64,000 bases of DNA, taken from the NCBI RefSeq assembly GCF_040274945.1, contig NZ_JBEMAR010000001.1, forward strand, positions 124,001 to 188,000, read 5' to 3'. The translations under genes and the position numbers were made by a program. The notes beneath the pieces are model-generated. The model was not told the origin of the DNA. It saw only the letters and a program-made list of their open reading frames with translations, and searched no databases. Source of the DNA: Carnobacterium_B sp040274945. GTDB lineage: Bacteria; Bacillota; Bacilli; Lactobacillales; Carnobacteriaceae. Positions 16,331 to 26,500 of this stretch are shown one piece after another. The stretch's first letter is position 1. The number at the start of each line of letters is the position of its first letter.

Positions 16331-17251
16331 CTATAAATTATTTCGTAATACTTTAATTGGTTTTAAATACTCTTTTTTTTGCGGGTGAACGGCATAAATA
16401 CTGACAGCTTTTTGAAGATACATAAAAACGATCGGCTTAGACAATAATTCTTCGGGTACAGTATTGATTGGAAGCAATGTGCCATTTTTAACTTTATCCC
16501 AAAGCTCTTGATCAATTTCAAAAGAAGCCAACTCTTTCAAGCCAAATTCCAAAGGAAATAAAGCTTCTTCTATTTCTTGTTGTTCCATTTTTTCAGCAAC
16601 TTGCGCTAAAGTTAAACAATCACTGGCTTTAAAAGTTCCGCTTAAGATACGTGTTAAGTCTGACATATGAGCAGGATAACCCAAATTTGCGCCTAGATCC
16701 ACTGCTAACGTACGAACATAAGTCCCTTTACCACAAGCTACTTCAAATTTCCACGAAACAGTTCCTTGCTCTTCATCTACCAAAAGATCCGAAGTGCGCT
16801 TAAATGATTTTATGTCAGCAATTCTAACCGGTCGCTCAACCGTTTCACCAGCACGAGCATACTCATACAATTTTTTCCCATTTACTTTTACAGCAGAATA
16901 CATTGGCGGAATCTGAGTAATTTTTCCCACTATGTTATTCATAGCTGCATCAATGCTTTCCAGTGATGGAATGTTTCTAACACGGACTTGTTCAACAATT
17001 TCTCCGCTGCGGTCTTCTGTTGTAGTGGAATACCCAAGTGTGATTTCTCCTATGTAGCCTTTACCCGTTTCCATCATATACTCAACAACTTTTGTGGCTT
17101 TGCCCACACAAATAGGCAACACGCCATCTACATCTGGATCTAACGTACCTGTATGCCCAATTTTTTTAGTTTTTAAGATCTTTCTGAGTTTAAATACACA
17201 ATCATGGCTGGTCATGCCACGTTCTTTCCATAAAGGGAGAATACCTTCCAT
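16331..17251 (-). CDS. truB: tRNA pseudouridine(55) synthase
   Basis: The 306-residue protein carries the catalytic motif GHTGTLDPDVDGVLPICVG, with the nucleophilic Asp in TLDP, and the motifs KVNGKKLYEYAR and CGKGTYVRTLAVDLG. It makes pseudouridine 55 in the tRNA T-loop. It is transcribed with ribF from an extended -10 promoter about 35 bases upstream. In many relatives truB directly follows rbfA; here a DUF421 gene and a terminator lie between them. The ribosome site in front of the ATG is weak. Confidence 0.97.
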   Translation of the reverse strand: MEGILPLWKERGMTSHDCVFKLRKILKTKKIGHTGTLDPDVDGVLPICVGKATKVVEYMMETGKGYIGEITLGYSTTTEDRSGEIVEQVRVRNIPSLESIDAAMNNIVGKITQIPPMYSAVKVNGKKLYEYARAGETVERPVRIADIKSFKRTSDLLVDEEQGTVSWKFEVACGKGTYVRTLAVDLGANLGYPAHMSDLTRILSGTFKASDCLTLAQVAEKMEQQEIEEALFPLEFGLKELASFEIDQELWDKVKNGTLLPINTVPEELLSKPIVFMYLQKAVSIYAVHPQKKEYLKPIKVLRNNL

Positions 17252-17286
17252 AGCTAAATCCCAACCTTCCTTTTTTTAACTCTCCT

Positions 17287-17292
17287 AGTATA
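17287..17292 (-). promoter_or_regulatory. truB-ribF extended -10 promoter
   Basis: TGG-TATACT on the minus strand is an extended -10 element, with only a poor -35 (TGACGG) 17 bases upstream. It explains how truB is expressed downstream of the rbfA and DUF421 terminators. Confidence 0.6.
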
Positions 17293-17423
17293 CCATAATT
17301 ACCAAAATACCGTCATCCATTTGTTAACTGTATATTAGTTCATTCATCTGTTTAATCAATAAACTTAAACGAAAGTTTTTTTACAATGAATGGATACGTA
17401 GAAAAGGGCAAGAATGCAAAATC

Positions 17424-17451
17424 AGAGACCAGGAACTATGCCCTAGTCTCT
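17424..17451 (-). terminator. Hairpin after the DUF421 gene
   Basis: AGAGAC pairs with GTCTCT with an inner GG/CC pair. It abuts the stop codon of the DUF421 gene. The U tract is short. Confidence 0.55.
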
Positions 17452-18006
17452 TTAGTTTAAATATTTTAAAATTTCTTCTTCATAGCCTGGACTAACTTCA
17501 GTCACTACTGAAAAATTTCCATTTGATTCTAACAGTACCGCAAAAACCTTATCAGAAGAACACCTTGCTTGAGATCGAATAGCAGAATAAATATTTTCTT
17601 TTGTTACTCGACTCTTTTTCATTGTATGTTCTAAAAAATCTCCTTTTAAAAACAATACTTTTGGAGGCGGATTAATATAGTTAGATAAAATTGGCCATTT
17701 GCTAATGATTTTTGAAATAAGAAACTGTAAGAATAATAAGAGAACAATGGCTAAAAAGCCATTAACGATTGTTACTTCTTTTAAAATCAAAGTAGAAGAA
17801 ATCGTTGATCCTATAGTAAATGAAGTGATAACATCCTGTATACTAATATTGGAAACACTTCTATTACCAAATATTCTTAAGCAGACAAGCAACAATATAA
17901 AGGTAATGATCGTTGCAAAAAAGATTCTAATAACTGGTGTCCAACTTTCAAATAAAAGATTCGGCGCTCTCATTTCTGTTTGCATATTTATTAAAAAATC
18001 TGACAT
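17452..18006 (-). CDS. DUF421 (YetF-type) membrane protein
   Basis: The ATG at 18006 gives 184 residues and has GGGAGGT six bases upstream; the longer frame starting at 18027 lacks a ribosome site. Three hydrophobic segments (about 24-45, 58-78, 82-102) are followed by a soluble C-terminal domain with LKGDFLEHTMKKSRVTKENI and a VFAVLLESNGNFSV strand pair, the pattern of DUF421 proteins (Bacillus YetF, YdfS). The family's role is uncertain; links to spore or envelope functions exist in Bacillus only. It is flanked by terminators on both sides, so it is a separate unit placed between rbfA and truB. Confidence 0.8.
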   Translation of the reverse strand: MSDFLINMQTEMRAPNLLFESWTPVIRIFFATIITFILLLVCLRIFGNRSVSNISIQDVITSFTIGSTISSTLILKEVTIVNGFLAIVLLLFLQFLISKIISKWPILSNYINPPPKVLFLKGDFLEHTMKKSRVTKENIYSAIRSQARCSSDKVFAVLLESNGNFSVVTEVSPGYEEEILKYLN

Positions 18007-18100
18007 AAAAATACCTCCCTTACACATTAAGTGTAAAGAAAATGTTTTAAAGAGTAAAGAAATTGAAATTAAAGAAATTTTACTAAATTCTTTAAATAAA

Positions 18101-18129
18101 AAACCCCCAAAGATTACCTTTGGGGGTTT
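18101..18129 (-). terminator. Terminator of the rimP-rbfA operon
   Basis: AAACCCCCAAAG (18101-18112) pairs with CTTTGGGGGTTT (18118-18129), a perfect 12-bp stem with a five-base loop. A U run follows on the minus strand. Confidence 0.92.
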
Positions 18130-18188
18130 GAACTTAGTCTCATATTTTAGTAAGATTTCTTATCTCACTTAGTTTATTGAGAACCTAT

Positions 18189-18536
18189 TTAGTCTTTATT
18201 TAAGTTGCGCAATAATTCATCAATATGATTACCATATTCAACAGATTCATCACGCTCAAATTTAATTTCTGGTGTTTTGTAAAGTGATAAACGTTGGCCT
18301 AACTCACTTCTAACTAAACCAGAAGCTTTATCCAATCCTAGCTGTGTTTTTTCACGATCGCTAACTTTATCAGATAAAATACTGTAGAAAACCGTTGCTT
18401 GTTGTAGATCACCTGTTACACGTACGTCGGTTATATTTACATCAGCAACACGGGGATCTTTCACACGTTTTTTCAAGATATCATTTACTTCTCTTTGAAT
18501 TTCTTGAGAAACGCGACCAATTCTATGATTTGCCAT
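18189..18536 (-). CDS. rbfA: 30S ribosome-binding factor A
   Basis: The 115-residue protein is a single KH-like domain with the family start MANHRIGRVSQEIQREV and the RVKDPRV motif. It binds helix 1 of 16S rRNA in late 30S assembly and matters in the cold. The ATG follows AGAAGGG. It is the last gene of rimP-nusA-ylxR-ylxQ-infB-rbfA and is followed by a strong terminator. Confidence 0.97.
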   Translation of the reverse strand: MANHRIGRVSQEIQREVNDILKKRVKDPRVADVNITDVRVTGDLQQATVFYSILSDKVSDREKTQLGLDKASGLVRSELGQRLSLYKTPEIKFERDESVEYGNHIDELLRNLNKD

Positions 18537-18559
18537 GTTTAACCCTTCTTTCTTACATA

Positions 18560-20932
18560 TTACTTACGTTTAATTTCAACCATTTCATAAGCTTCGATAA
18601 CATCATCCACTTGAACTTCGTTGTAATCTTTAACCATAAATCCACATTCGAATCCTTTTTTAACTTCTTTAGCATCGTCTTTAAAGCGTTTCAAACTTGC
18701 TAATTCGCCTTCAAAGATAACAATATTGTCACGAATCAAACGGATGCTGCTGCTACGAGTGATGTAACCATCTGTAACAAATCCTCCGGCAATTGTTCCA
18801 ACTTTAGATACTTTGAATGTTTCACGAACGACTGCTTGTCCAGTTATTTTTTCTTCGTATTCAGGATCCAATAGACCCTTCATAGCTGTTTCAATTTCAT
18901 CAATAGCATTATAGATGATACGGTGTAAACGAATATCAACTTGTTCTTGATCAGCTTGAACCTTAGCTTGTGGAGTTGGACGAACGTTAAATCCGATAAT
19001 GATTGCATTACTTGCAGCGGCCAAAGTGATATCACTTTCGTTGATTGCTCCTACTGCTGTATGAATCATTTTCACACGAACGCCTTCTACATCAATTTTT
19101 TGTAAACTTGATGATAAAGCTTCTGCAGAACCTTGTACGTCTGCCTTAATAATAACATTAACGTCTTTTAATTCGCCTTCTTGTAAACTAGAGAATAAGT
19201 TGTCAATGGTTACACGGTTCGTTACCGAACGTTGTTCAGCCATTGCTTTCTTCTCACGAGTTTCTCCAGCTGTACGAGCTGTTTTTTCATCTTCAAAGAC
19301 AACGAATTGATCTCCTGCTTGAGGAGCATTGTTTAAACCAGTAATTTCAACTGGAGCAGAAGGGCCAGCATGTTTAACACGACGACCATTTTCGTTAACC
19401 ATTACACGAACACGTCCGTAAGTATTCCCAACAACAATAGGATCTCCAACATTCAATGTTCCTTCTTGAACAAGTAAAGTAGCAATTGGACCTTTTGATT
19501 TATCTAAACGAGCTTCAATAACTGAACCAAGTGCTAAACGAGTAGGGTCTGCTTTTAAATCTTCCACTTCAGCTACAAGTAAGATCATTTCTAATAATTC
19601 ATCTAAGTTTTGTCCGAATTTAGCTGAGATTTCAACAAAAATAGTGTCTCCACCCCATGATTCAGGAACCAAACCATATTCAGTTAATTCTTGCATAACA
19701 CGTTCAGGATTTGCATCTGGTTTATCAACTTTGTTTACTGCTACAATAATTGGAACTTCAGCAGCTTTAGCATGGTTGATTGCTTCAACTGTTTGAGGCA
19801 TAACGCCGTCATCTGCAGCTACCACAATGATGGTGATATCCGTTACATCTGCACCACGAGCACGCATTGTTGTAAACGCAGCATGTCCTGGAGTATCAAG
19901 GAAGGTAATGATTTTTCCATCAACATCAACTTGGTAAGCTCCGATATGTTGAGTAATTCCACCGGCTTCGCCTAAACTAACTTTTGTATTTCTAAGAGAG
20001 TCTAGTAATGTTGTTTTACCATGGTCAACGTGTCCCATAATTGTTACTACTGGTGGGCGAGAAGTAAGATTTTCTTCAGCAGATTCTTGCTCAAAGTACA
20101 CATCTAAATCAGATACGTCTACTTGAACTTTTTCTTCCGTTGCAATACCGTACTCTTCAGCCAATAATTCAATAGTTTCTTTACTTAAGCTTTGGTTCAA
20201 TGTTGCTACGACACCAAGTAGGAATAATTTTTTGATAATTTCAGCTGGTTCGCGGTAAATCTTTTTAGAAATATCTGCTACAGTCATACCATCTGTATAC
20301 ACAAGTACTTCTGGCAACTCTTTAAATTTACGTGCTACTGGTGGTGCTACTGGTTTAGTTTCACCTTTTTTACCTTTTCTCTTACGTTTGTTAAATCCGC
20401 CATGTGTTCCCACACTACCACGGTTAAACGGTCTGTTACCCGTGCGTTTATTTTTATTACCTGCTGGAGCTGCTGCTGCACGTTGTGGTGCTTGATTTCC
20501 AGTTCCGCTTTGAGCAGTTTGGCTGCTTGTTTGCGTTTTTGGTTTTGCTGATGCAGCTGGTTTTGCAGCTGGTTTGTTTGTTGATGCCGGTTTTACAGTT
20601 GTTGTATTTTTCGGCTTATTTGTACCAGCTTGGTTTTCTTTTGCTGGACGGTTTGGTTGATTGGATTGGTTCTTCTGATTCGTTATAGTATTACCACCTT
20701 TTTGATTTTTTGTACTTGAAGTACTCGTTGATTCTGTTTGAACACTCTTGCTAGGAGCTGTAGTGCCTTTTTTATTTGAAACAAATACTTGATTTAGTTG
20801 TTCAACTTGTTTGTCTTCCATTGAAGACATATGGCTATTGTAATCAATCCCAAGTTCTTTTGCTTTATCAATAACACTTTTAGTTGGTACATCTAATTCT
20901 TTAGCGTACTCATATACACGTTTCTTAGCCAT
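18560..20932 (-). CDS. infB: Translation initiation factor IF-2
   Basis: Starting at the ATG at 20932 (GGAGG eight bases upstream) gives 790 residues, MAKKRVYEYAKEL. Two IF2-N modules (one at the start, one near residues 210-260) surround a low-complexity N/K/P/A-rich linker. The GTPase domain has GHVDHGKTT, DTPGHAAF and NKVDK, followed by the IF2 core and the C-terminal fMet-tRNA-binding domain (GFECGFMVKDYNEVQVDD). It places initiator tRNA on the 30S subunit. It sits in the nusA operon as in Bacillus. The frame extends five codons upstream to a TTG, but the ribosome site rules this out. Confidence 0.98.
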   Translation of the reverse strand: MAKKRVYEYAKELDVPTKSVIDKAKELGIDYNSHMSSMEDKQVEQLNQVFVSNKKGTTAPSKSVQTESTSTSSTKNQKGGNTITNQKNQSNQPNRPAKENQAGTNKPKNTTTVKPASTNKPAAKPAASAKPKTQTSSQTAQSGTGNQAPQRAAAAPAGNKNKRTGNRPFNRGSVGTHGGFNKRKRKGKKGETKPVAPPVARKFKELPEVLVYTDGMTVADISKKIYREPAEIIKKLFLLGVVATLNQSLSKETIELLAEEYGIATEEKVQVDVSDLDVYFEQESAEENLTSRPPVVTIMGHVDHGKTTLLDSLRNTKVSLGEAGGITQHIGAYQVDVDGKIITFLDTPGHAAFTTMRARGADVTDITIIVVAADDGVMPQTVEAINHAKAAEVPIIVAVNKVDKPDANPERVMQELTEYGLVPESWGGDTIFVEISAKFGQNLDELLEMILLVAEVEDLKADPTRLALGSVIEARLDKSKGPIATLLVQEGTLNVGDPIVVGNTYGRVRVMVNENGRRVKHAGPSAPVEITGLNNAPQAGDQFVVFEDEKTARTAGETREKKAMAEQRSVTNRVTIDNLFSSLQEGELKDVNVIIKADVQGSAEALSSSLQKIDVEGVRVKMIHTAVGAINESDITLAAASNAIIIGFNVRPTPQAKVQADQEQVDIRLHRIIYNAIDEIETAMKGLLDPEYEEKITGQAVVRETFKVSKVGTIAGGFVTDGYITRSSSIRLIRDNIVIFEGELASLKRFKDDAKEVKKGFECGFMVKDYNEVQVDDVIEAYEMVEIKRK

Positions 20933-20947
20933 GTTATCACCCTCCAA

Positions 20948-21253
20948 TTAAATTGATAATAATTCTCGGAATTTTTTTCCAAAGCCATTATCCGTGATGG
21001 TGCAAATGGTTCGTTCTCTTCCTATTGCTTGGCTTAATTCACTTCTCGTAAAGTGAATTATAAAAGGAATTTCATAATAACTACACTTATCCGAGACTTT
21101 TTTCTTCGTATTTTCACTTGCATCAGTCGCTACAATCACAATTTTAGCAGACTGATTTCTGATTTCTTTTAAACTTAAGTCTTCACCAGTGGTTAGTTTC
21201 CCTGCTCGTGTTGCCATGCCTAAAAGATTTAAAACTTTTTGTTCTTCTATCAT
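20948..21253 (-). CDS. ylxQ: L7Ae/L30e-family RNA-binding protein YlxQ
   Basis: The 101-residue product has the L7Ae fold signature: LGMATRAGKLTTGED near residues 12-26 and the IVIVATDASENT strand. Such proteins bind kink-turn RNA. The exact target of YlxQ is not settled. The ATG overlaps the ylxR stop by four bases (ATGA), so the two are translationally coupled. It lies between ylxR and infB in the conserved nusA operon. Confidence 0.92.
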   Translation of the reverse strand: MIEEQKVLNLLGMATRAGKLTTGEDLSLKEIRNQSAKIVIVATDASENTKKKVSDKCSYYEIPFIIHFTRSELSQAIGRERTICTITDNGFGKKFRELLSI

Positions 21254-21537
21254 AAACTCATCCTAGCTTTTTGATGCGTAACATAGTCCAAAAGTTCTTG
21301 ATAAAAAGCATCGTCCAATGTTGTACCTAATACTTTATCCAGCACATGTTTTTCCCATGCAGATTGTACGATTTCAGGTTCAATTGAGACATAAGCTCCT
21401 CGCCCAGGCAATTTTCCGCTTGGATCGATAGATACTTGATTTTCTTTATTAATCACAATTCGAAGCATATCTTTTTTAGGTTTCATTTCGTTGGAAATAA
21501 CACATTTCCTCATAGGAATTTTACGTTTTGGCATCAT
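21250..21537 (-). CDS. rnpM: YlxR family protein (RNase P modulator RnpM)
   Basis: The product of 95-96 residues has the DUF448 pattern: MRKCVISNEMKPKKDMLRIV at the start, then PGRGAYV near the middle. In Bacillus, YlxR/RnpM has been described as an RNA-binding modulator of RNase P; I rely on memory for this. A GTG two codons upstream belongs to the ribosome site, and translation starts at the ATG at 21537 or the one at 21534. It lies six bases after nusA. The RNase P RNA gene is also in this window, 41 kb away. Confidence 0.9.
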   Translation of the reverse strand: MMPKRKIPMRKCVISNEMKPKKDMLRIVINKENQVSIDPSGKLPGRGAYVSIEPEIVQSAWEKHVLDKVLGTTLDDAFYQELLDYVTHQKARMSL

Positions 21538-21549
21538 TTTCACCTCTTG

Positions 21550-22827
21550 TTAGTCTTCCACGTTATCCCGTTCTTCAGCTAATTCAATCAATTCTTCTGC
21601 CGATTCAGCATCTAAATTACCTTCTCCAATGTCATCAGCAATTGTGATTTCATCAAATTCAGAATCTAGGTCTTCAACAGATTCAATGATTTCTTCATCA
21701 TTCATTTCTTGTTCTTGACTTTCAATCGTTTCAATTACTTCAGCATACTTAACATCTTTTTCTAAACCAGTTTCTTCTTTAGCCAAATTGATAGCCTCCA
21801 TGTCTGTTTCAGATTTGATATCGATTTTATAGCCTGTTAATTTAGCCGCTAATCGAGCATTTTGTCCGCGTTTCCCAATTGCAAGAGACAGTTGGTAATC
21901 GGGAACAACTACTAAACAGCTGCCGGCAGATTCATTGAATGTCACACTGACAACTTGAGCAGGATTCAAAGCATTTCCAATATAAGTTGCAGGATCTGCA
22001 TCCCATTCAACGATATCCATGTTTTCACCTTTTAACTCATTTACGATCGCTTGAACACGTTGTCCTTTAGGTCCTACACATGTTCCAACTGGATCAATGT
22101 GTTCTTCTCTCGAACGAACAGCTACCTTAGCACGGTCTCCCGCTTCTCTAGCGATTGAAACAATTTCGACCACTCCATCATAGATCTCAGGAACTTCTTG
22201 TTCGAATAAACGTTTCAATAAATCAGGGTGGCTACGACTAACAAAAATTTGTGGTCCTTTTGATGTATTTTCAACTTTTGTTACGTATACTTTGATACGA
22301 TCATGAGGTTTGTATACTTCATTAGGAATTTGTTCTTGTTTAGATAAAACAGCTTCAATTTTACCTAAATTAACGTAGATGTAACGGTGATCTTGTCTTT
22401 CAACAATTCCTTGCATAATATCATTTTCATAAGCAATGAATTCATTGTAGATAATGTTTCTTTCCGCTTCTCGTACACGTTGCATGATGACTTGTTTAGC
22501 TGTTTGAGCAGCAATTCTTCCGAAATCTTTAGGAGTTACTTCAAAACGAATTTTGTCGCCTAGTTCATACGCTTTGTTTAATTCTAAAGCTTCTTCTATG
22601 CCTACTTCAAGACGAGAATCATAAACAACATCTACCACTTCTTTAACAGAATAAACATGGATATTCCCTTTTTTTAAATCAAATTCAACTTCAACGTTTT
22701 GTGCTTGACCATAGTTTCTTTTGTACGCTGAAACTAAAGCAACTTCTAAAGCTTCGATAACGAATTCTTTTGAAATTCCTTTTTCTTGTTCCAAAGCCTC
22801 AAGAGCATTTAACATTTCTTTGCTCAT
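21550..22827 (-). CDS. nusA: Transcription termination/antitermination protein NusA
   Basis: The 425-residue protein has the N-terminal RNA polymerase-binding domain (about 1-125), an S1 domain (about 130-200) and two KH domains, with DPVGTCVGPKGQRVQAI and LAIGKRGQNARLAAKL. A very acidic tail (about 370-425, Glu/Asp-rich) replaces the AR2 repeats of E. coli and extends beyond Bacillus NusA. It controls pausing and intrinsic termination. The ATG follows GGAGA. The operon leader carries a hairpin that could be a target of NusA feedback. Confidence 0.97.
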   Translation of the reverse strand: MSKEMLNALEALEQEKGISKEFVIEALEVALVSAYKRNYGQAQNVEVEFDLKKGNIHVYSVKEVVDVVYDSRLEVGIEEALELNKAYELGDKIRFEVTPKDFGRIAAQTAKQVIMQRVREAERNIIYNEFIAYENDIMQGIVERQDHRYIYVNLGKIEAVLSKQEQIPNEVYKPHDRIKVYVTKVENTSKGPQIFVSRSHPDLLKRLFEQEVPEIYDGVVEIVSIAREAGDRAKVAVRSREEHIDPVGTCVGPKGQRVQAIVNELKGENMDIVEWDADPATYIGNALNPAQVVSVTFNESAGSCLVVVPDYQLSLAIGKRGQNARLAAKLTGYKIDIKSETDMEAINLAKEETGLEKDVKYAEVIETIESQEQEMNDEEIIESVEDLDSEFDEITIADDIGEGNLDAESAEELIELAEERDNVED

Positions 22828-22863
22828 TTTTCACTTCTCTCCTATCCCTAACAATGATTTAAT

Positions 22864-23337
22864 TTAAAATTGAATCGCTCTTCTAGCTTTCGCAATTGTT
22901 TTTCGACTGAATTCGATATCTTTCACTCTAGTTTTAACGCGAATAGTCAATGTCAACGTTTCATTGTTTACTTCTTTTAATGTGCCTTCATAAATTTTTT
23001 CGTCATCTACAGGTTCGTATAAAGAAATATGGATGTATTCCCCTACTGCATTAACATAATCTTCTTCTTTTTTTAGTGGTCTTTCAGCTCCAGGAGATGA
23101 AACCTCTAAGAAGTATGCTTGTGGTATTGGATCCGGATCGATTTTATCCATGTGTTCGCTAATTTGTTCGCTAACCAATGCACAATCCTCTAAATCAATA
23201 CCTTCTGGCTTATCAATATAAACTCTCAAGAACCAGTTTTTGCCTTCTTTTATAAATTCAATGTCTTCTAATTCAAACTGATTTCTTTCAACAATAGGTT
23301 GCACGATTTCAGTTACTGTTTCTACCACATTACTCAA
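22864..23337 (-). CDS. rimP: Ribosome maturation factor RimP
   Basis: The 157-residue protein has the two RimP domains, with LRVYIDKPEGIDLEDC and EVSSPGAERPLKKEEDY as landmarks. It acts in 30S subunit assembly. Translation begins at TTG (23337), with AAGGAGG eight bases upstream and no ATG available nearby. It is the first gene of the nusA operon. The promoter is about 100 bases upstream, before a hairpin with a U run. Confidence 0.96.
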   Translation of the reverse strand: MSNVVETVTEIVQPIVERNQFELEDIEFIKEGKNWFLRVYIDKPEGIDLEDCALVSEQISEHMDKIDPDPIPQAYFLEVSSPGAERPLKKEEDYVNAVGEYIHISLYEPVDDEKIYEGTLKEVNNETLTLTIRVKTRVKDIEFSRKTIAKARRAIQF

Positions 23338-23382
23338 CTTTTTCGCCTCCTTATAGTTAGTTTTCTAACTTACTGCCGAAAA

Positions 23383-23406
23383 AGAGTGAGCGTCACCGCT
23401 CACTCT
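23383..23406 (-). terminator. Terminator/attenuator between the nusA-operon promoter and rimP
   Basis: AGAGTGAGCG (23383-23392) and CGCTCACTCT (23397-23406) form a perfect 10-bp stem with a four-base loop. It is followed on the minus strand by UUUUUCGG. It lies downstream of the rimP promoter and upstream of the rimP ribosome site, so it is in the leader and also after polC. Confidence 0.85.
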
Positions 23407-23431
23407 CAACAGAATATCTAAATCCAAATAA

Positions 23432-23460
23432 ATAGTACCATAAATTCAGGTAATAAGCAA
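23432..23460 (-). promoter_or_regulatory. Promoter of the rimP-nusA operon
   Basis: TTGCTT (23460-23455) and TACTAT (23437-23432) are 17 bases apart on the minus strand, with TGG directly in front of the -10 box (extended -10). Confidence 0.65.
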
Positions 23461-23534
23461 CAAAACACCATCAAATAAGTCTTTCCAGTTGTCTTTGACT
23501 TTAAAAACCTTTCTGCTCTAAACCAGTTGAGTTC

Positions 23535-26500
23535 TTAAAAGAGATCAAATAAGGATAATTGATTTTCATCTGGTAATCCTTTTAAGACACCATTTTCATT
23601 TAAAAACTCAATAACAGTTTTAGAAACTTTCCCTCTTTTAGCTAAATCTTCTTTAGAAAGGAACGGTTTATCATTTCTGGCTTCTTTAATTTGTTTGGCT
23701 ACATTGGCTCCTAAACTCGGTACAGCTCTAAATGGCGCGATGAGTGAATTGCCTTCAATAACAAAATTAGTAGGATCCGATTTTTCTAGATCTACCATTT
23801 TAAAGTCAAATCCACGTTCAACCATCTCATTACACAATTCTAAAACGGTCAGTGTATTTTTTTCTTTGGTTGAAGCATCTAATCCTTTATCCGTGATTTC
23901 TTTCATCTTTAATTTTAAGCTCTCTTTTCCTTTTGCCATAGCGACTAAATCAAAATCATCGGCACGTACAGAGAAGTAAGCCGCATAATAAAGGATTGGA
24001 AAGTGTACTTTATAGTAGGCTACTCGCAAAGCCATTAAAACATATGCCGCAGCATGGGCTTTAGGGAACATATACTTGATTTTCAAACAAGATTCAATAT
24101 ACCATTCAGGTATTTTTTGATCTCGCATAGCTTTTTGCCAATCATCAGGGATGCCTTTTCCTTTACGAACTGACTCCATGATATTGAAGGCTATCCCATC
24201 TTCTAACCCATTGTGAATAAGATAAACCATGATATCATCACGACAACCAATTACTTCTGACAAAGGAATATTATTCATACGAATCAATTCTTCCGCATTT
24301 CCTAACCATACATCTGTTCCATGCGATAATCCGGATATTTGAAGCAACTCAGCAAAAGTTGTTGGCATGGTCTCTTCTAGCATCCCTCTTACAAAACGTG
24401 TACCAAATTCTGGTATACCTAATGTACCCGTTTTTGATTGGATCTGTTCTGGTGTTACGCCAAGAACGTCAGTCCCACCAAAAATCTTCATAACTTCTGG
24501 GTCATCAGTCGGAATGGTTTTAGGATCAATCCCAGATAAATCTTGCAACATTCTAATAACGGTTGGATCATCATGACCCAAGATATCTAGTTTTAATACA
24601 TTGTCATGGATAGAATGGAAATCAAAATGGGTTGTTTTCCATTCTGAATCTTGAGCATCTGCTGGAAATTGTATAGGAGTAAAATCATATACATCCATAT
24701 AGTCGGGTATAACAATAATTCCGCCTGGATGTTGACCAGTCGTCCGTTTGACTCCAGTTGATCCTTTTGCCAATCGATCAATTTCTGCAGCACGTAAGGT
24801 CAAATTGTTGTCACGTTCGTATCCTTTTACATAACCAAACGCTGTTCTGTCTGCAACAGTACCAATCGTTCCAGCACGGAATACATATTCTTCACCGAAG
24901 AGTTCTTTCGTGTAATTATGTGCTTTTGCTTGATAGTCACCTGAGAAATTCAAGTCAATATCTGGTACTTTGTCCCCATAAAAACCCAGGAACGTTTCGA
25001 ATGGAATATCGTGTCCATCTTTGTGCAGACGTGCTTCACATTTCGGACAGTTTTTATCCGGCAGATCATACCCCGAACCAACAGAACCATCTGTAAAGAA
25101 CTCAGAAAACTGACAACTTGGGCAAGTATAGTGTGGCGGCATTGGGTTAACTTCTGTGATCCCGGTCATTGTTGCAACAAAACTAGAACCAACTGATCCC
25201 CTTGAACCAACTAGATAACCATCTGACATACTCTTATGAACCAATTTTTGTGAGATCAAATAGATAACCGAGAACCCATTTCCTATAATACTGTTCAGTT
25301 CTTTTTCAATCCTTTTTTCAATGATTTCTGGTAAAGGATTGCCATATAATCTATACGCTTCATCGTAACTCAATTGACGTATTTCATCTTCTGAACCTTC
25401 AATTTTTGGCGTGTATAGATCCGTTTTGACCGGTGTAATATCATCTTCCACCATATCAGCAATCTTATTCGTATTTTCAACAACAATTTGTTGTGCTGTT
25501 TCTTTTCCTAAAAAGGAAAAAGTTTCTAACATTTCAGTTGTTGTTCTAAAATGAACTTCTGGTAATTCTGCCCGATTCAACGCATTCGCTCCACCTTGAG
25601 AATTGATCAAAATTTTACGATAAATACTGTCTTCCGGGTTTAAATAATGTACATTTCCCGTTGCAACTACCGGAATATCTAACTCTCCGCCTATTTTAAC
25701 AAGATTGCGAATAATTTCTTCTAAATCTGATTCATTTGTAACCAACTCTTGTTCGATTAAAGGTGCATAAACTTCTTTTGGCATGACCTCAATATAATCA
25801 TAAAATTTCGCTTTATTTTTTGCTTCATCGTATCCTTTTTGCATCATGGCTTCAAAAACTTCTCCTTGACTGCAAGCTGTACCAATGATCAATCCTTCTC
25901 TAAGCTTATTCAGTTCAGAGCGTGGCAATCGTGCCGTCCGGAAGAAATAATTGACCATGGATGAAGAAATCAATTTAAAGAGATTTTTTAACCCAACTTG
26001 AGAAGTTGCGATAATGGTTGCATGAAATGGTCGAGCCCGTTTATAAGCATCGCCTTCACCAATGTGTTCGTTTAATTGATCATGATAAAACATCTCATGT
26101 TCTTCTCTAGCCTCTTTTAGAAAAAGCCAGCACAATTGTCCAGTCGTTTCAGAGTCAAAAATAGCACGGTGATGTTGTTCTAAATTAATTCCGTACTTTT
26201 TAGCTAAAGTGTTTAACCGATGACTCTTATATTGTGGATGTAAAAAACGCGACAATTCAAGTGTATCAATTACAGGATTTGTGGCATCTGGAATAGTGTA
26301 TTTAGCGTTACTTGTGTTTAAAAATCCCATATCAAAACTAGCATTATGAGCAACGAGTATATGATCGCCCGCAAATTCTTTAAATAACGTTAAGACTTCT
26401 TCTTCAGTTTTAGAGCCCTGAACCATTTCATCCGTAATACCCGTTAAATTAATCGTTGTCTGTGACAACGGATGACCGGGATCAATAAATTGTTCAAAAG

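Noticed and set aside
24758..25096. 112-codon plus-strand frame opposite polC
   Set aside because: It is antisense to the polymerase core and zinc module; the composition is that of the reverse strand.
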